DNA from: Alistipes_A hominis
GTDB taxonomy: Bacteria; Bacteroidota; Bacteroidia; Bacteroidales; Rikenellaceae
Reading direction: 5' to 3'
DNA length: 64,000 nt
Assembly (NCBI RefSeq): GCF_014288115.1
Contig: NZ_JACOOK010000004.1
Span: 218,485 to 282,484, forward strand
In this document: positions 16,448 through 26,074 of the stretch, piece after piece
How the letters are laid out: each line of letters opens with the position of its first letter
Numbering within the stretch: position 1 is the first letter of the stretch
Position numbers and translations under genes: made by a program
The notes under the pieces: generated by a model
The model's input: the letters and a program-made list of their open reading frames with translations, nothing else
Told to the model about the DNA's origin: nothing
The model's database searches: none

Positions 16448-17605
16448 TTATAGTTTATCGCTGTATACGGCTCCGGGCAGATCCTGCAGATTGTAGCGCG
16501 ATGCCATCGCCATGCCGTAAGCCCCTGCCGAACGCAGCGTCAGCAGGTCTCCGCGCGAGGTGACCGGCAGTTCGACGTCGCGGCCGAAAATATCCGACGA
16601 TTCGCAGATCGGGCCGCCGATCGTATATTTTTCGCTCCCGGTCGCGGAAGTCAGGTTTTCGATCTTGTGTTTCGCGCCGTACAGGGCCGGCCGGATCAGG
16701 TCGGTCATTCCTGCGTCGACGATCACGATCTTCGTACCGGCCGACGTTTCTTTGTTGTAAAGCGCGCGCGTAATCAATTCGCCGCACTGCGCGACCAGCG
16801 AGCGGCCCAGTTCGAAATGCACGGTCTGGCCTTCGTCGATTTTCAGGTTGCGGTGGAAGATGTCGAAATAGGTTTCGAAGTCGGGCATCGGTTCCCGGTC
16901 GGGGTCGTCGTAGTCGATGCCGAGTCCGCCGCCCATGTTGAGGTGTTTCAAAACGATGCCCTTTTCGCGGAACCACTCCTTGATGTCGAATACCCGTTTG
17001 CTGAACGTTTCGAACACCTGCATATCGCGGATCTGCGAGCCGATGTGGAAGTGCAGCCCGACGATTTCGAGGTTTGCGAGTTTTTCGAGCGAAGCGATCG
17101 CCGCGTCGATTTCGTCGTACGAGATGCCGAATTTGTTATCCGCTTTGCCGGTGGTGATGTAGCGGTGCGTTTTCGGATCGACGTCGGGGTTGATCCGAAG
17201 CGCGATTCGCGCCTTTTTGCCCATTCGTCCGGCGATTTCGTTGATGACTTGCAATTCGTGCAACGATTCGCAGTTGAACGAGAAGATTTCCTGGCCGAGC
17301 GCGTATTCGATCTCCCGGTCGGTTTTGCCGACGCCGGCGAATACGATCTCCGATGCCGCAAACCCGTTTTCGACGGCCATCCGCACCTCGTTGCCGCTGA
17401 CGCAGTCCATGCCCATGCCGGCGCGGCGCACGGCTTCGACGATGCGCGGGTCGAAGTTCGATTTCAGCGCATAATGTATTTTATAGCCGTAACGCGATGA
17501 CGCTTCGGTCGCCTTGTTCAGTGTGCGGTTTAGCAGTTCCATGTCGTAAAAATAGAACGGCGTGGGCAGTTCCGCTAACTGTTTGATGTAATTTCGTGCG
17601 CTCAT
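16448..17605 (-). CDS. lysA: Diaminopimelate decarboxylase
   Basis: PLP enzyme that converts meso-diaminopimelate to L-lysine, the last step of lysine synthesis. Fold type III alanine-racemase-like barrel with the PLP lysine in KIHYALKSNF (residue ~48), the phosphate-binding loop NMGGGLGIDY, and the active-site Cys in GPICESSDIF. Length 385 aa is at the short end for LysA but complete. It starts 2 bases after lysC, so the two genes form a tight aspartate-pathway operon. Confidence 0.95.
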   Translation of the reverse strand: MSARNYIKQLAELPTPFYFYDMELLNRTLNKATEASSRYGYKIHYALKSNFDPRIVEAVRRAGMGMDCVSGNEVRMAVENGFAASEIVFAGVGKTDREIEYALGQEIFSFNCESLHELQVINEIAGRMGKKARIALRINPDVDPKTHRYITTGKADNKFGISYDEIDAAIASLEKLANLEIVGLHFHIGSQIRDMQVFETFSKRVFDIKEWFREKGIVLKHLNMGGGLGIDYDDPDREPMPDFETYFDIFHRNLKIDEGQTVHFELGRSLVAQCGELITRALYNKETSAGTKIVIVDAGMTDLIRPALYGAKHKIENLTSATGSEKYTIGGPICESSDIFGRDVELPVTSRGDLLTLRSAGAYGMAMASRYNLQDLPGAVYSDKL

Positions 17606-17607
17606 AA

Positions 17608-18915
17608 TTATTCGAAAAGTCCGTCGTTAAGGGATTGCAAGGTTTGTTTCTTGTATTCGGTGCTGATCAGCATCGCCAGGCTGCGGTGGCTTGCCCCGTA
17701 CGAGATCATTTTGATCGGAATCGACTGGACGCTTTTGAAAACGCTGGCGGCCAGTCCCGCGTCGCCGTGTTCCATTCGTCCGACGACGCACACGATCGAA
17801 TTGTTGCGTTCGATCTCGATCGTGCCGAGCTTTTCGAGTTCGGCGACGATTTCGTCGATGTGCTTGTCGTTGTCGACCGTCAGCGATACGGCCACTTCGG
17901 ACGTGGTAATCATGTCGATCGGCGTGCGGTACTGTTCGAAAATCTCGAATACCTTACGCAGGAAGCCGTAGGCCATCAGCATACGCGCCGAGTGGATACG
18001 GATCACGGTGATTCCGTCTTTGGCGGCCACCGCGTGGAACGATTTCGAATCGTCGTCGCGGTCGGAAATCGTCGTGCCCGGGGCTTTCGGGTCCATCGTA
18101 TTTTTCAGCAGCACGGCGATCCCTTTGTCTTTGCAGGGCTGTATGGTCGCCGGGTGCAGGATCTTCGCCCCGAAGTAAGCCAGTTCGGCCGCCTCGTCGA
18201 AGCTCATGTTTCGGATCGGGTGGGTGTGGTCAACGATGCGCGGATCGTTGTTGTGCATTCCGTCGATGTCGGTCCATATCTGCACTTCGTTCGCGTCGAT
18301 CGCCGCGCCCATCAGCGCCGCGCTGTAATCGCTGCCGCCGCGTCCGAGGTTGTCGATTTCGCTTCGGTTGTTCGTACAGATGAAACCCTGCGCCACGTAG
18401 AAAGTATCCTGGTCGGCCGCTACCGGAGCCAGCGCTTCCCTCAGACGGCAAGTATCTACTTTCCCGTCTTCGTCGGTCACCATGAAGTCGGGCGAGTTTA
18501 GGCATACGGCCTTCATGCCGGTTTCGTTCAGGTACAGCGTGAAAATCGCCGAGGTCAGTAGTTCGCCCTGCGCGATGATCGTGCGTTCGGAAGTGTATTC
18601 GCGGAATGCGCCGACTTCGCTGCGAATCAGTTCAAAGGCGGCTTTCATCCGTCCGAGGGCCTCGTCTCGGTGCGCGCCGAGCACCCCGTCGATGCAGGTC
18701 GTATATTTATCGGTCAACATCGCGAGCTGGCTTTCCACCGTGTCCCGGTCTCCGGCTGCGGCTGCCGCCACGATCTTCACCAGAGCGTCGGTCGTGCCCG
18801 ACATCGCCGACAGCACCGTGATCCTCGCTCCTTCGTGACGGACTACTTCGGCTACTTTCTTCATATTCGCGGCCGAACCCACCGACGTGCCTCCGAATTT
18901 CAACACTTTAATCAT
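17608..18915 (-). CDS. lysC: Aspartate kinase (monofunctional)
   Basis: Phosphorylates L-aspartate in the first step of the lysine/threonine/methionine pathway. The N terminus MIKVLKFGGTSVGSAANMKK is the kinase signature. The kinase domain includes GRGGSDYSAALMGAAIDANE. From about residue 300 two ACT domains follow (ITVIRIHSARML and NSIVCVVGRMEHG), which would bind the feedback inhibitor. No homoserine dehydrogenase domain is fused. I took the ATG at 18915; an upstream in-frame ATG at 18927 would add MIVF. It is cotranscribed with lysA. Confidence 0.95.
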   Translation of the reverse strand: MIKVLKFGGTSVGSAANMKKVAEVVRHEGARITVLSAMSGTTDALVKIVAAAAAGDRDTVESQLAMLTDKYTTCIDGVLGAHRDEALGRMKAAFELIRSEVGAFREYTSERTIIAQGELLTSAIFTLYLNETGMKAVCLNSPDFMVTDEDGKVDTCRLREALAPVAADQDTFYVAQGFICTNNRSEIDNLGRGGSDYSAALMGAAIDANEVQIWTDIDGMHNNDPRIVDHTHPIRNMSFDEAAELAYFGAKILHPATIQPCKDKGIAVLLKNTMDPKAPGTTISDRDDDSKSFHAVAAKDGITVIRIHSARMLMAYGFLRKVFEIFEQYRTPIDMITTSEVAVSLTVDNDKHIDEIVAELEKLGTIEIERNNSIVCVVGRMEHGDAGLAASVFKSVQSIPIKMISYGASHRSLAMLISTEYKKQTLQSLNDGLFE

Positions 18916-19114
18916 AAAAACAATCAATAAGTTGTAAAATCAAACAAGAATTTATTTTTCGCACAAAAATAGAATGAATTGTTTGTTTTTATCGGGTAAT
19001 TTTATTTTTTTTGCAACAAAGCGGGTCGGAGTGAAAAATTAGACACGGCCCGGGCAGGGAAGCGTCCTGTGCGGCGACGGATCCGGTTGGTATTGTCACA
19101 TAAAAAATAACGAT

Positions 19115-19783
19115 ATGCTCACGATTCCGAATGCGGTCGAAGAGGTGATCAAAAAGAAGCCTTTTCTGGAAGGCGCGCTCGTCGAAGGATTGGTCAATCT
19201 TTCGGCGTTGGCCCGGCAACTGAAGCCCGAAATAGAGAAAAAAGTAGGAAAGGAGGTAAACGACAGCGCCGTCATCATGGCGCTGAACAGGCTGGTTCCG
19301 CGTCTGGAGTTGATGTCGGCGATGAAGTTCAAAAAGGTGGTCGAAAACATCGGGGACATCATCGTGCGCTCGAACCTGGCCGATTACGCTTTCGTCAACT
19401 CCCCGACCCTTTACGAACGGCAGGCCAAGCTGCTCGACCGCGTGCGGGCGATGAAGGACGTGTTTTGCACTTTTTCGCAGGGGATCTACGAGACGACCCT
19501 CGTCGTGAGCAGTTCGATCGTCAAGTTGGTGGACGAAATTTTCGCCGAAGAGACCGAGATCGCCAAAACCGAGAACCTTTCGTCGATTACGGTGAAGCTG
19601 CCGGCCGAAAACACCATCTGTCCGGGCGTCTATTACTATATTTTCAAGGAGCTGGCGTGGGACAATATCAATATTGCGGAGGTAATCAGTACGACCAACG
19701 AGTTTACCGTCGTGATCGGCGACGAGGACATTCACCGGGCATTTACGATCCTGATGGAGGCCAAACGTCAGGTCGGCGTCTGA
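19115..19783 (+). CDS. ACT-domain protein divergent from lysC
   Basis: Cytoplasmic protein of 222 aa without membrane segments. Residues 1-80 are helical (EEVIKKKPFLEGALVEGLVN, ...VNDSAVIMALNRLVPRLEL), resembling a small helical DNA- or protein-binding module. Two beta-alpha-beta modules follow. The last, around residues 160-222 (VYYYIFKELAWDNINIAEVI, then TTNEFTVVIGDEDI), resembles an ACT domain as in aspartate kinase. It is divergent from lysC with 199 bases between them. A regulator that senses an amino acid is a reasonable guess from context, but I know of no assigned function. Confidence 0.75.
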   Translation: MLTIPNAVEEVIKKKPFLEGALVEGLVNLSALARQLKPEIEKKVGKEVNDSAVIMALNRLVPRLELMSAMKFKKVVENIGDIIVRSNLADYAFVNSPTLYERQAKLLDRVRAMKDVFCTFSQGIYETTLVVSSSIVKLVDEIFAEETEIAKTENLSSITVKLPAENTICPGVYYYIFKELAWDNINIAEVISTTNEFTVVIGDEDIHRAFTILMEAKRQVGV

Positions 19784-20046
19784 ATGATTCCGTTTTCGGC
19801 GAATAAGGCGAATAATATAAAAAGGTCTGGACGGTAAGCGAACGAGCCGATTGTTCCGAAGTTTTCGGGCCGGGAATGCGCCGGTGGCGACGTTTTGCGT
19901 TATTTTAGGATGTAAATATGTATCTGCAAGAGGATTGCGGGACTATAAAAAAGTGAACTTTTTCACGAATTTCCGATGATTCTCATTACGAAGTTGTATA
20001 TTTGTAAAATTAGTTATAGCAGATTAATTTATTCACACGGACAAGG

Positions 20047-22353
20047 ATGGTCAGGGAAGAGCAATTGCTGAAAAGAATTCAGGAACTGGAAACGGAAAAC
20101 GAGAAGCTTCGCACACAACTGAATCGTCGTACTTCCGGCGCCGTCGACGGCGCCGCCGAACAAACCCGGGCCAAATACGCGGATCGGATATTGGATACCT
20201 TGCCCGATATGATGACGGTGTGGACCAATTCGGGGGTTATTACGGAGCTGATTTCGTCCGAAGAGACCAATCATGTGGGCGTTCCGTCCGAACGGTTCAT
20301 CGGGATGAATATCCGGGAGCTGTTGCCGGAGGAGGCTTATCGAAACGTGCGGGCCAATCTGGATCACGTGCTCGAAACGAAAAGAGGTTCTACCGGGCGG
20401 CACGACCTGACCGTGGACGGCGAACTCCGGCATTACGAAAACCGGATCTGGCCGCTCGACCGGGACAAAGTGTTGTGTATGTGCCGGGATATCACCGAGG
20501 CGGTGCGTACCCAAAAGGCGATGAACGACGCCAACAAGCGGATGAAGCTGATCGAGTAGGTGGTTTCGCTCGGGTATTGGTTCTATTATTCGGAAACCAA
20601 CGAATTTTATGCCCCGGATATCCTGCCGGTACTGCTGGAACGGGAGAGCGGAGCCGATTCTGTGAATGCCGACTACTATTTCGAGCATTTCGTCCATCCG
20701 GACGACCGTGAAAAAGCGCGCCAGTTGCTGCATTATAATCCGGAGCTGGGAGAAAAAGATTACATCGAGTTTCGGATCGTTACCGACGACAAAGTCAAAT
20801 ACCTGCGTCACCGGGTTCTTCGGGAGTCCGTCGAAAAAGGACATCGCGTCGTCGAAGGGTACGTGCAAGACGTAACGCCGATTATCGAGCGTTACCATGA
20901 ACTGGAAATCCTGAAATATGCGGTGAATAATGCCAGCGAAGAGATTTTCTGCTGTTCGCTGGACGGCATGTTCCGTTTTGCCAACCGGACGTTCCTGTCG
21001 CACCATCGGATTACGGACGACGTCGCGAAATATAGTCTGAACGATCTCAAAGAGGGACAGTATGCTCCGGACGGTTTCGAGGCCCTGGTCGATAGGTTGC
21101 GGCGGAACGGCGGGGTGTTGCAGAATACGTGCTCCTACGAATTGCCCGACGGCGAGTCGATCACGATGGAGTCGATGGTTTACCTGTTGGACGATTCGTT
21201 TTCGGATCAGAAGGTCGTCTGGTTTTTCTGCCGGGACGTTACCGAGCGAGTCAGACAAGGGAACGAGTTGAAAGAACTGAACCGGCTGATGGAAGCGATT
21301 CTCGATAATATCCCGGTATACCTGTTCGTGAAAGACCCGAACGACGAGTTCCGTTATCTGTACTGGAACCAGTCGTTCGTCAAGCATTCGGGAATTCCGG
21401 CTTCGCAGGTGATCGGGAAGACCGATTTCGAAATTTTTCCGAATCCGGCCGATGCGGCTCATTTCCAGCGCGACGATCTCGAATTGTTGAAGCGGGGCGA
21501 GTTGCCGCCTTTCGAAGAGGAGTATTCCGTCGTAACCGGCCAGAAGCGGATCGTCAATACGGTGAAGATGCTGGTTCCGGTCGAGGAACGCAAGCTGCCG
21601 CTGCTGATGGGGATTTCGTGGGATATTACCGAACGCAAGGTGATCGAGACCGAGTTGCTCGAAGCTAAAGTGAAGGCCGAGCAGTCCGACCAGTTGAAAA
21701 CCGCTTTCCTGGCCAACATGAGCCACGAAATCCGGACGCCGCTGAATGCCATCGTCGGCTTTGCCAAGATACTGCCCGAAATTACCGACGAGATGGAGCG
21801 CGCTTCGATCATCAATATCATCGACACCAATTCCGATCAATTGCTGATGTTGATCAACGACATCCTCGACCTGTCGAAGATCGAGGCGGGAACCATCGAG
21901 TTCGTGGACATCCCGGCGAACCTGACCGATCTGTGCCAGAATATTTACTGCACGCTGATCGAGAAGACGGCTCCGGGCGTGCAACTGGTATTCGAGGGCG
22001 CTTTCGACAATCTGGTGACGCTTTGCGACCCGGGCCGGTTGTCGCAGGTGATCGTCAACCTGATTACCAACGCGATCAAATTTACCAAAGAAGGGTTCAT
22101 CCGTTACGGGTATCGGCTCAGGGAGGATCGGGTCGAGTTCTATGTGGCGGATACCGGCCTGGGGATTCCGGAGGACAAACTGAGCACGATTTTTACCCGT
22201 TTCACGAAATTGAATTCATTCATTGCGGGAACGGGGCTCGGACTGGCCATCTGCCGGATGATCGTCGAACGGCAGCATGGGAAAATATGGGCCGAATCGA
22301 AACTGGGCGAAGGTTCGATATTCCGGTTTAATTTTCCTTACCGGAAGTGCTGA
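20047..22353 (+). pseudogene. Multi-PAS sensor histidine kinase broken by one in-frame TAG
   Basis: One continuous reading frame from ATG 20047 to TGA 22353 is interrupted only by TAG at 20557-20559. The first part (170 aa) has a coiled coil (about residues 1-30) and one PAS domain. The second part (from 20560) has three further PAS/PAC modules, then a HisKA domain with H-box FLANMSHEIRTPLNAIVGFA and an HATPase_c domain with N-box NLITNAIKF, G1 DTGLGIPEDKL and G2 GTGLGLAI. No membrane segment or receiver domain is present, so it would be a soluble sensor kinase. A GTG directly after the stop could allow separate expression of the C-terminal part, which has all catalytic motifs. A TATATTTG box at 19997-20004 may be the promoter -7 element. 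Confidence 0.8.
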
Positions 22354-22422
22354 TTCCTTTTGGTCCGATGTTCGTCTCGGCTGTAAGCGGCTGGTTTGTA
22401 AAATATTGATTTTGGGTTGTGG

Positions 22423-22456
22423 CAGAAAAGGCGGGATAAATCTTCCGCCTTTTCTG
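22423..22456. terminator. Bidirectional terminator between kinase and glycosidase genes
   Basis: A 12-bp stem (CAGAAAAGGCGG/CCGCCTTTTCTG) with a 10-nt loop lies between the convergent kinase gene (plus) and the secreted glycosidase (minus). Confidence 0.75.
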
Positions 22457-22470
22457 TTTGATACGGCCGG

Positions 22471-24774
22471 TTACGGCCGGATATTGAACGTGTACTTCTC
22501 TCCGTTCTGCAACCGGTCGACGGTAATCCATGCCCATCGCGCGTCTCCGGCCGGTTCGGTGCGGACGACCGTGCCGTTCACGGTAACCCGGTCGCACGTG
22601 AACGGTCCGGCCCTGAATTTCAGCGTATCCAGGTTTCCTTTGTTTTCGATCGAAAACGAGGCGGTTTGCACGTTATTTTCCGGATAGGTCGCCCGGTAGC
22701 TGATTTTCGCTTCGCTGCCGGGAACGGTCAGGTCGTTTACTTCGACGTTCCATGTTTTCGGCAGCCGGGGCATGATCTTGACGACGTTGCCCTGCGCTTT
22801 CGAAGTGCCGGCCGCCATCAGGATCGTCCGGACGGTTTCGTTCTGCTGCACGAAATTGCCGAGATCGCCCTGCCGGCGGTACATCCCTTGCTCACGGCTG
22901 TACGATGCGCCTTCCGGTACGATGAACGGCTTCGGCAGCCGCGGGCTGTAACACAGTTTCGAAAGATTGGTCAGGAACCGGTCGTAATCGTCGCTCCGGT
23001 CGAGCAGCATCGAGGTCTGCGTGATGATGTTGTGGTCGTATCCGAGTCCGCGCGGCCCGAAGAACGCGTTGCCGATATAACGGTCGATATCGCTCCGGTA
23101 GGTGTTGTCGCAGAGCGAATACCATGCTGCGGGCGCGTCGTTGCGGACGTCGTAGCCCACGTAGTCGGCGTAGATCGACATCGACGGGTCGTGGAAAAAT
23201 CCGAACTTTTCCGGGTTCCACTGCCGCCCGTCGGAGAATCCGTCGAGGATCGCCCGCTCCATCCGGTCGGCCAGTTCGGTCCATACCGTCGCTTCGCGGG
23301 TTTTGCCGGCCGCCTGCGCCATTTCGACGTACATCCGCACGCCGAGGTAGCACGGGATGTTGGCGAACATCGTGTAGTCCATCATGGCGGCTTCCGTTTC
23401 GCCGTACATCAGTCCGTTCTTGTTGAACGATATGTCGGGGTTTTTCATCGCCCAGTCGATGTAGTGCACCGCTTCGTTGACGTATGTCCAATTGTCGAGC
23501 ACCCACTGCGGGTCGGCTCCGCCGTTGCGCCATACGTTGGCGATGCTCATCATGGTCAGTCCGTGTCCGTCCGGTTCGCTGTTGCCGAAGTTCTGGTAGT
23601 CGTCCCCAAAAAGTTCTTTTGTGTACTGCGTCGGCCAGTTGGCTACCGGGACGAGCACTTTCGAGTATTCCATCGGTTTGTTCGGGATGACGCTCCAGTG
23701 CCCCGGAATCCGTTTGCCGAGCATCGTCAGTCCGTTGTCCGGGTAATACATCAGGCATTTGTGCAGAAAATCGACCGATTTCTGCGTTTTCGGCAGCAGA
23801 TCCAGGTAGGAGAGGATTCCCAGCGCCCGGTTCCGCGAATACATCGCTCCGCAATAGCTGTTCGCTTGCGGAACCCAGGTTCCGAAGCCGTCGTACCGCC
23901 ATGACGGGGCTCCCGGCGAGCTTTCGTCGATCATTCCGTCGTCGCGCATTTTGGTCAGGATATCCTCGACGTTGTAGTAGTACACCTGCGTCAGGATGTC
24001 GGCGAAACGGTTGCCGGTAAACGAAATCCGGGCGCGTTCGTAGGTTTCGGGATATTTGAACGCAGGAGCTTTCTTAAAATCGCTTTCGAATGTGTAAAGG
24101 CGGCGGCGTATTCGTTCGATCTCGCGGCGCATCGTGTCCGGGCGTCGGCTGTCGATCGTATGCGTGTCGAAAAACGGATCGGCCGCATCGACCGGTTTGC
24201 CGCCGGAGAGCGTTTTCCGCTCGTCCGAACGGAGCAGATATCCGCCGTCGAACACCGGTTCCCCTGCTTTGCGGGGATTGTCGGCGAGCCGGATTTCGCG
24301 GATCGGTTTGGATTGTATTTTCACTTTGATGGCGGTCTGGTCGTTTCCTTCGAATCCGCCCTGCAACTGAAGCGCTTTCCGCAGGCAGGCCGTCATGGCC
24401 GGTTCCGCCTCTTCCGTTTTGAACGGGGCTCCTCCGTCGCGCCAGTTCGCTTTGAACCACATGGTGTAGCCGAAGATCAGCGGAATTACGTCGGCGGTTC
24501 CGTCCGCGTAGGCGATCACGATCTCGCCGGCCCGGTCGCCGATGAACAGGTTTTCCGATTCCACGAGACTGCCCCAGGGCGGGGTGCCGCGGTCTTCCGA
24601 GTTGTATCCTCCGACGAAATAGATGTATTCGCCTTGCGGATTCTGCTGCGAGGGCCGGAACGGCATTTCGAACCATCCGTCTCCGACGAGACGCGTCCGG
24701 GCGTCTTCCGCCGCTGCGCCGCCGGGCGTCAGCAGCAACGAAAGAGCGATGATCTTGTAAATGTTTTTTTTCAT
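22471..24774 (-). CDS. Secreted six-hairpin glycosidase-like protein, family not identified
   Basis: Exported protein of 767 aa with an N-terminal signal peptide (MKKNIYKIIALSLLL, cleavage probably after AAA at residues 20-22). Residues ~25-230 look like beta-sandwich; residues ~250-640 are rich in long helices with motifs such as EPDGHGLTMMSIANVW and DWAMKNPDISFNKNGLMYGE, as expected for an (alpha/alpha)6 glycosidase barrel. A C-terminal beta domain follows. Glu/Asp candidates for catalysis lie in YGETEAAMMDY and the EPDGHG stretch. I cannot place it in a named GH family. It is divergent from lacI and shares its 191-base upstream region, so it probably belongs to the same regulon. Confidence 0.7.
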   Translation of the reverse strand: MKKNIYKIIALSLLLTPGGAAAEDARTRLVGDGWFEMPFRPSQQNPQGEYIYFVGGYNSEDRGTPPWGSLVESENLFIGDRAGEIVIAYADGTADVIPLIFGYTMWFKANWRDGGAPFKTEEAEPAMTACLRKALQLQGGFEGNDQTAIKVKIQSKPIREIRLADNPRKAGEPVFDGGYLLRSDERKTLSGGKPVDAADPFFDTHTIDSRRPDTMRREIERIRRRLYTFESDFKKAPAFKYPETYERARISFTGNRFADILTQVYYYNVEDILTKMRDDGMIDESSPGAPSWRYDGFGTWVPQANSYCGAMYSRNRALGILSYLDLLPKTQKSVDFLHKCLMYYPDNGLTMLGKRIPGHWSVIPNKPMEYSKVLVPVANWPTQYTKELFGDDYQNFGNSEPDGHGLTMMSIANVWRNGGADPQWVLDNWTYVNEAVHYIDWAMKNPDISFNKNGLMYGETEAAMMDYTMFANIPCYLGVRMYVEMAQAAGKTREATVWTELADRMERAILDGFSDGRQWNPEKFGFFHDPSMSIYADYVGYDVRNDAPAAWYSLCDNTYRSDIDRYIGNAFFGPRGLGYDHNIITQTSMLLDRSDDYDRFLTNLSKLCYSPRLPKPFIVPEGASYSREQGMYRRQGDLGNFVQQNETVRTILMAAGTSKAQGNVVKIMPRLPKTWNVEVNDLTVPGSEAKISYRATYPENNVQTASFSIENKGNLDTLKFRAGPFTCDRVTVNGTVVRTEPAGDARWAWITVDRLQNGEKYTFNIRP

Positions 24775-24904
24775 GCGGGTTAAGTTTTGGGTTTGTCAAA
24801 AGTAATAAATAAATAGGATAGATTTTTGAAAAAAATATCCGCTTTGTTCCGTTTTTTTGCGATTTAATTTGTTATTTTTGGAAAAAGAAGTAATTTAGTG
24901 CGGA

Positions 24905-24918
24905 TTTAACCGATTAAG
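24905..24918. promoter_or_regulatory. LacI-type operator 1 (upstream of the lacI gene)
   Basis: TTTAACCGATTAAG is a palindrome with the central CG typical of LacI-family operators. It nearly equals the site at 26014-26027. It lies 47 bases before the lacI start and just downstream of a TATTTTTG box (24873-24880), a position that would allow autorepression. It also sits between lacI and the divergent glycosidase gene. Confidence 0.7.
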
Positions 24919-24965
24919 TGATTTAAAAGTCGATTCGGGGTAGCATATCCCGTTTTTCCGATCGT

Positions 24966-25988
24966 ATGAAAACTTCGTTGAAAGATATCGCCGAAGAGCT
25001 TCGCCTGTCGAAAACGACCGTTTCGTGGGTGCTTTCAGGTCGTGGGAACGAGCGCGGGATCAGCCAGGCGACTCAGGACAGGGTCAAGCAGTGCGCCCGG
25101 CGAATGAACTATCAGCCCAATCTGCTGGCTCGCAGCCTGAATACCGGGGTGTCCAGCACGATCGGCCTGATTCTTCCTTCTATTTCCGACTCGTTTTATT
25201 CGCAAGTCGCCCGCGAAGTCGAGATGGAAGCCGAACGGCACGGCTATTCGCTGATGATATGCAGTTCGGAGTCCGAAGGCGAGCGGGAGAACCGGATGAT
25301 CCGGATGTTCCGCGCCAAGCAGGTCGACGGGATCATTCTGGCCCCGACCAAGATTTCGAAGACGGAGATCCGGCAGTTGGTTGACGACGCGTTCCCGCTG
25401 GTCGTTTTCGACCGTTATTTTTCGGAACTGAAAACCCATTATATAATTATCGACAACGAACAGAGCAGCTACCGGTTGGTGAGCCACCTGATCGAGCGGG
25501 GAGCCCGCCGGATCGCCATCGTGACGACCAACCCGCATCTGACCACGATGGATCAGCGGCGTGCCGGTTATGCCCGGGCGCTGACGGAAGCCGGTCTTCC
25601 TGTCGATCCCGACCTGTACGGCGAGGCGGCGTTCGTCGGTTACGAAGAGAACGTGTTCCGCGCGCTCGACCGGATTTTCGCCAAGGCGCCCGACGTGGAC
25701 GGTTTTTTCTTTACGACCCATATCCTGGCGCTCGAGGCGTTCCGTTATTTCCACGGCCGCCGGATCGACATCAACGACGGTTACGGGCTGGCCTGTATTC
25801 ACGAGGTGCCTGCGATGAGCGTGTTGGCTCCTGCGATGAACGTGGCGCGGATGCCGGTCGGGGAGATCGGGCGCAACGCGGTGCGGATGCTGCTGGGCGA
25901 TATCCGGAACCGGGGCGGTCTGTCTCGGTCTGCCGATCGGGAGTTTGAGTCGCTCGTGCTGCCCTGCGAACTCTGCTTCCGGGATTGA
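24966..25988 (+). CDS. LacI-family transcriptional regulator
   Basis: Sugar-responsive DNA-binding regulator. The N-terminal helix-turn-helix is TSLKDIAEELRLSKTTVSWV, and the hinge helix region is NLLARSLNTG. A periplasmic-binding-protein-like effector domain follows (TIGLILPSISDSFYSQVARE, DGIILAPTKI, IVTTNPHL). Length 340 aa is normal. Two matching palindromic operators flank it: one before the gene and one before the downstream GH78 operon. It is therefore the likely local regulator of the carbohydrate locus. The inducer is unknown. Confidence 0.93.
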   Translation: MKTSLKDIAEELRLSKTTVSWVLSGRGNERGISQATQDRVKQCARRMNYQPNLLARSLNTGVSSTIGLILPSISDSFYSQVAREVEMEAERHGYSLMICSSESEGERENRMIRMFRAKQVDGIILAPTKISKTEIRQLVDDAFPLVVFDRYFSELKTHYIIIDNEQSSYRLVSHLIERGARRIAIVTTNPHLTTMDQRRAGYARALTEAGLPVDPDLYGEAAFVGYEENVFRALDRIFAKAPDVDGFFFTTHILALEAFRYFHGRRIDINDGYGLACIHEVPAMSVLAPAMNVARMPVGEIGRNAVRMLLGDIRNRGGLSRSADREFESLVLPCELCFRD

Positions 25989-26013
25989 CGGGACTTTTTT
26001 TGAGGGCAAGAAA

Positions 26014-26027
26014 CTTAAACGATTAAG
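26014..26027. promoter_or_regulatory. LacI-type operator 2 (upstream of the GH78 operon)
   Basis: CTTAAACGATTAAG, an inverted repeat (CTTAA...TTAAG) with central CG. It shares the core TTAA(A/C)CGATTAAGT with operator 1. It lies 61 bases before the GH78 start, between the lacI stop and the operon. Confidence 0.75.
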
Positions 26028-26074
26028 TAACTTTTATCCGGGTCGGAATGCCCCCGGAATTAAAAATAAAAACT

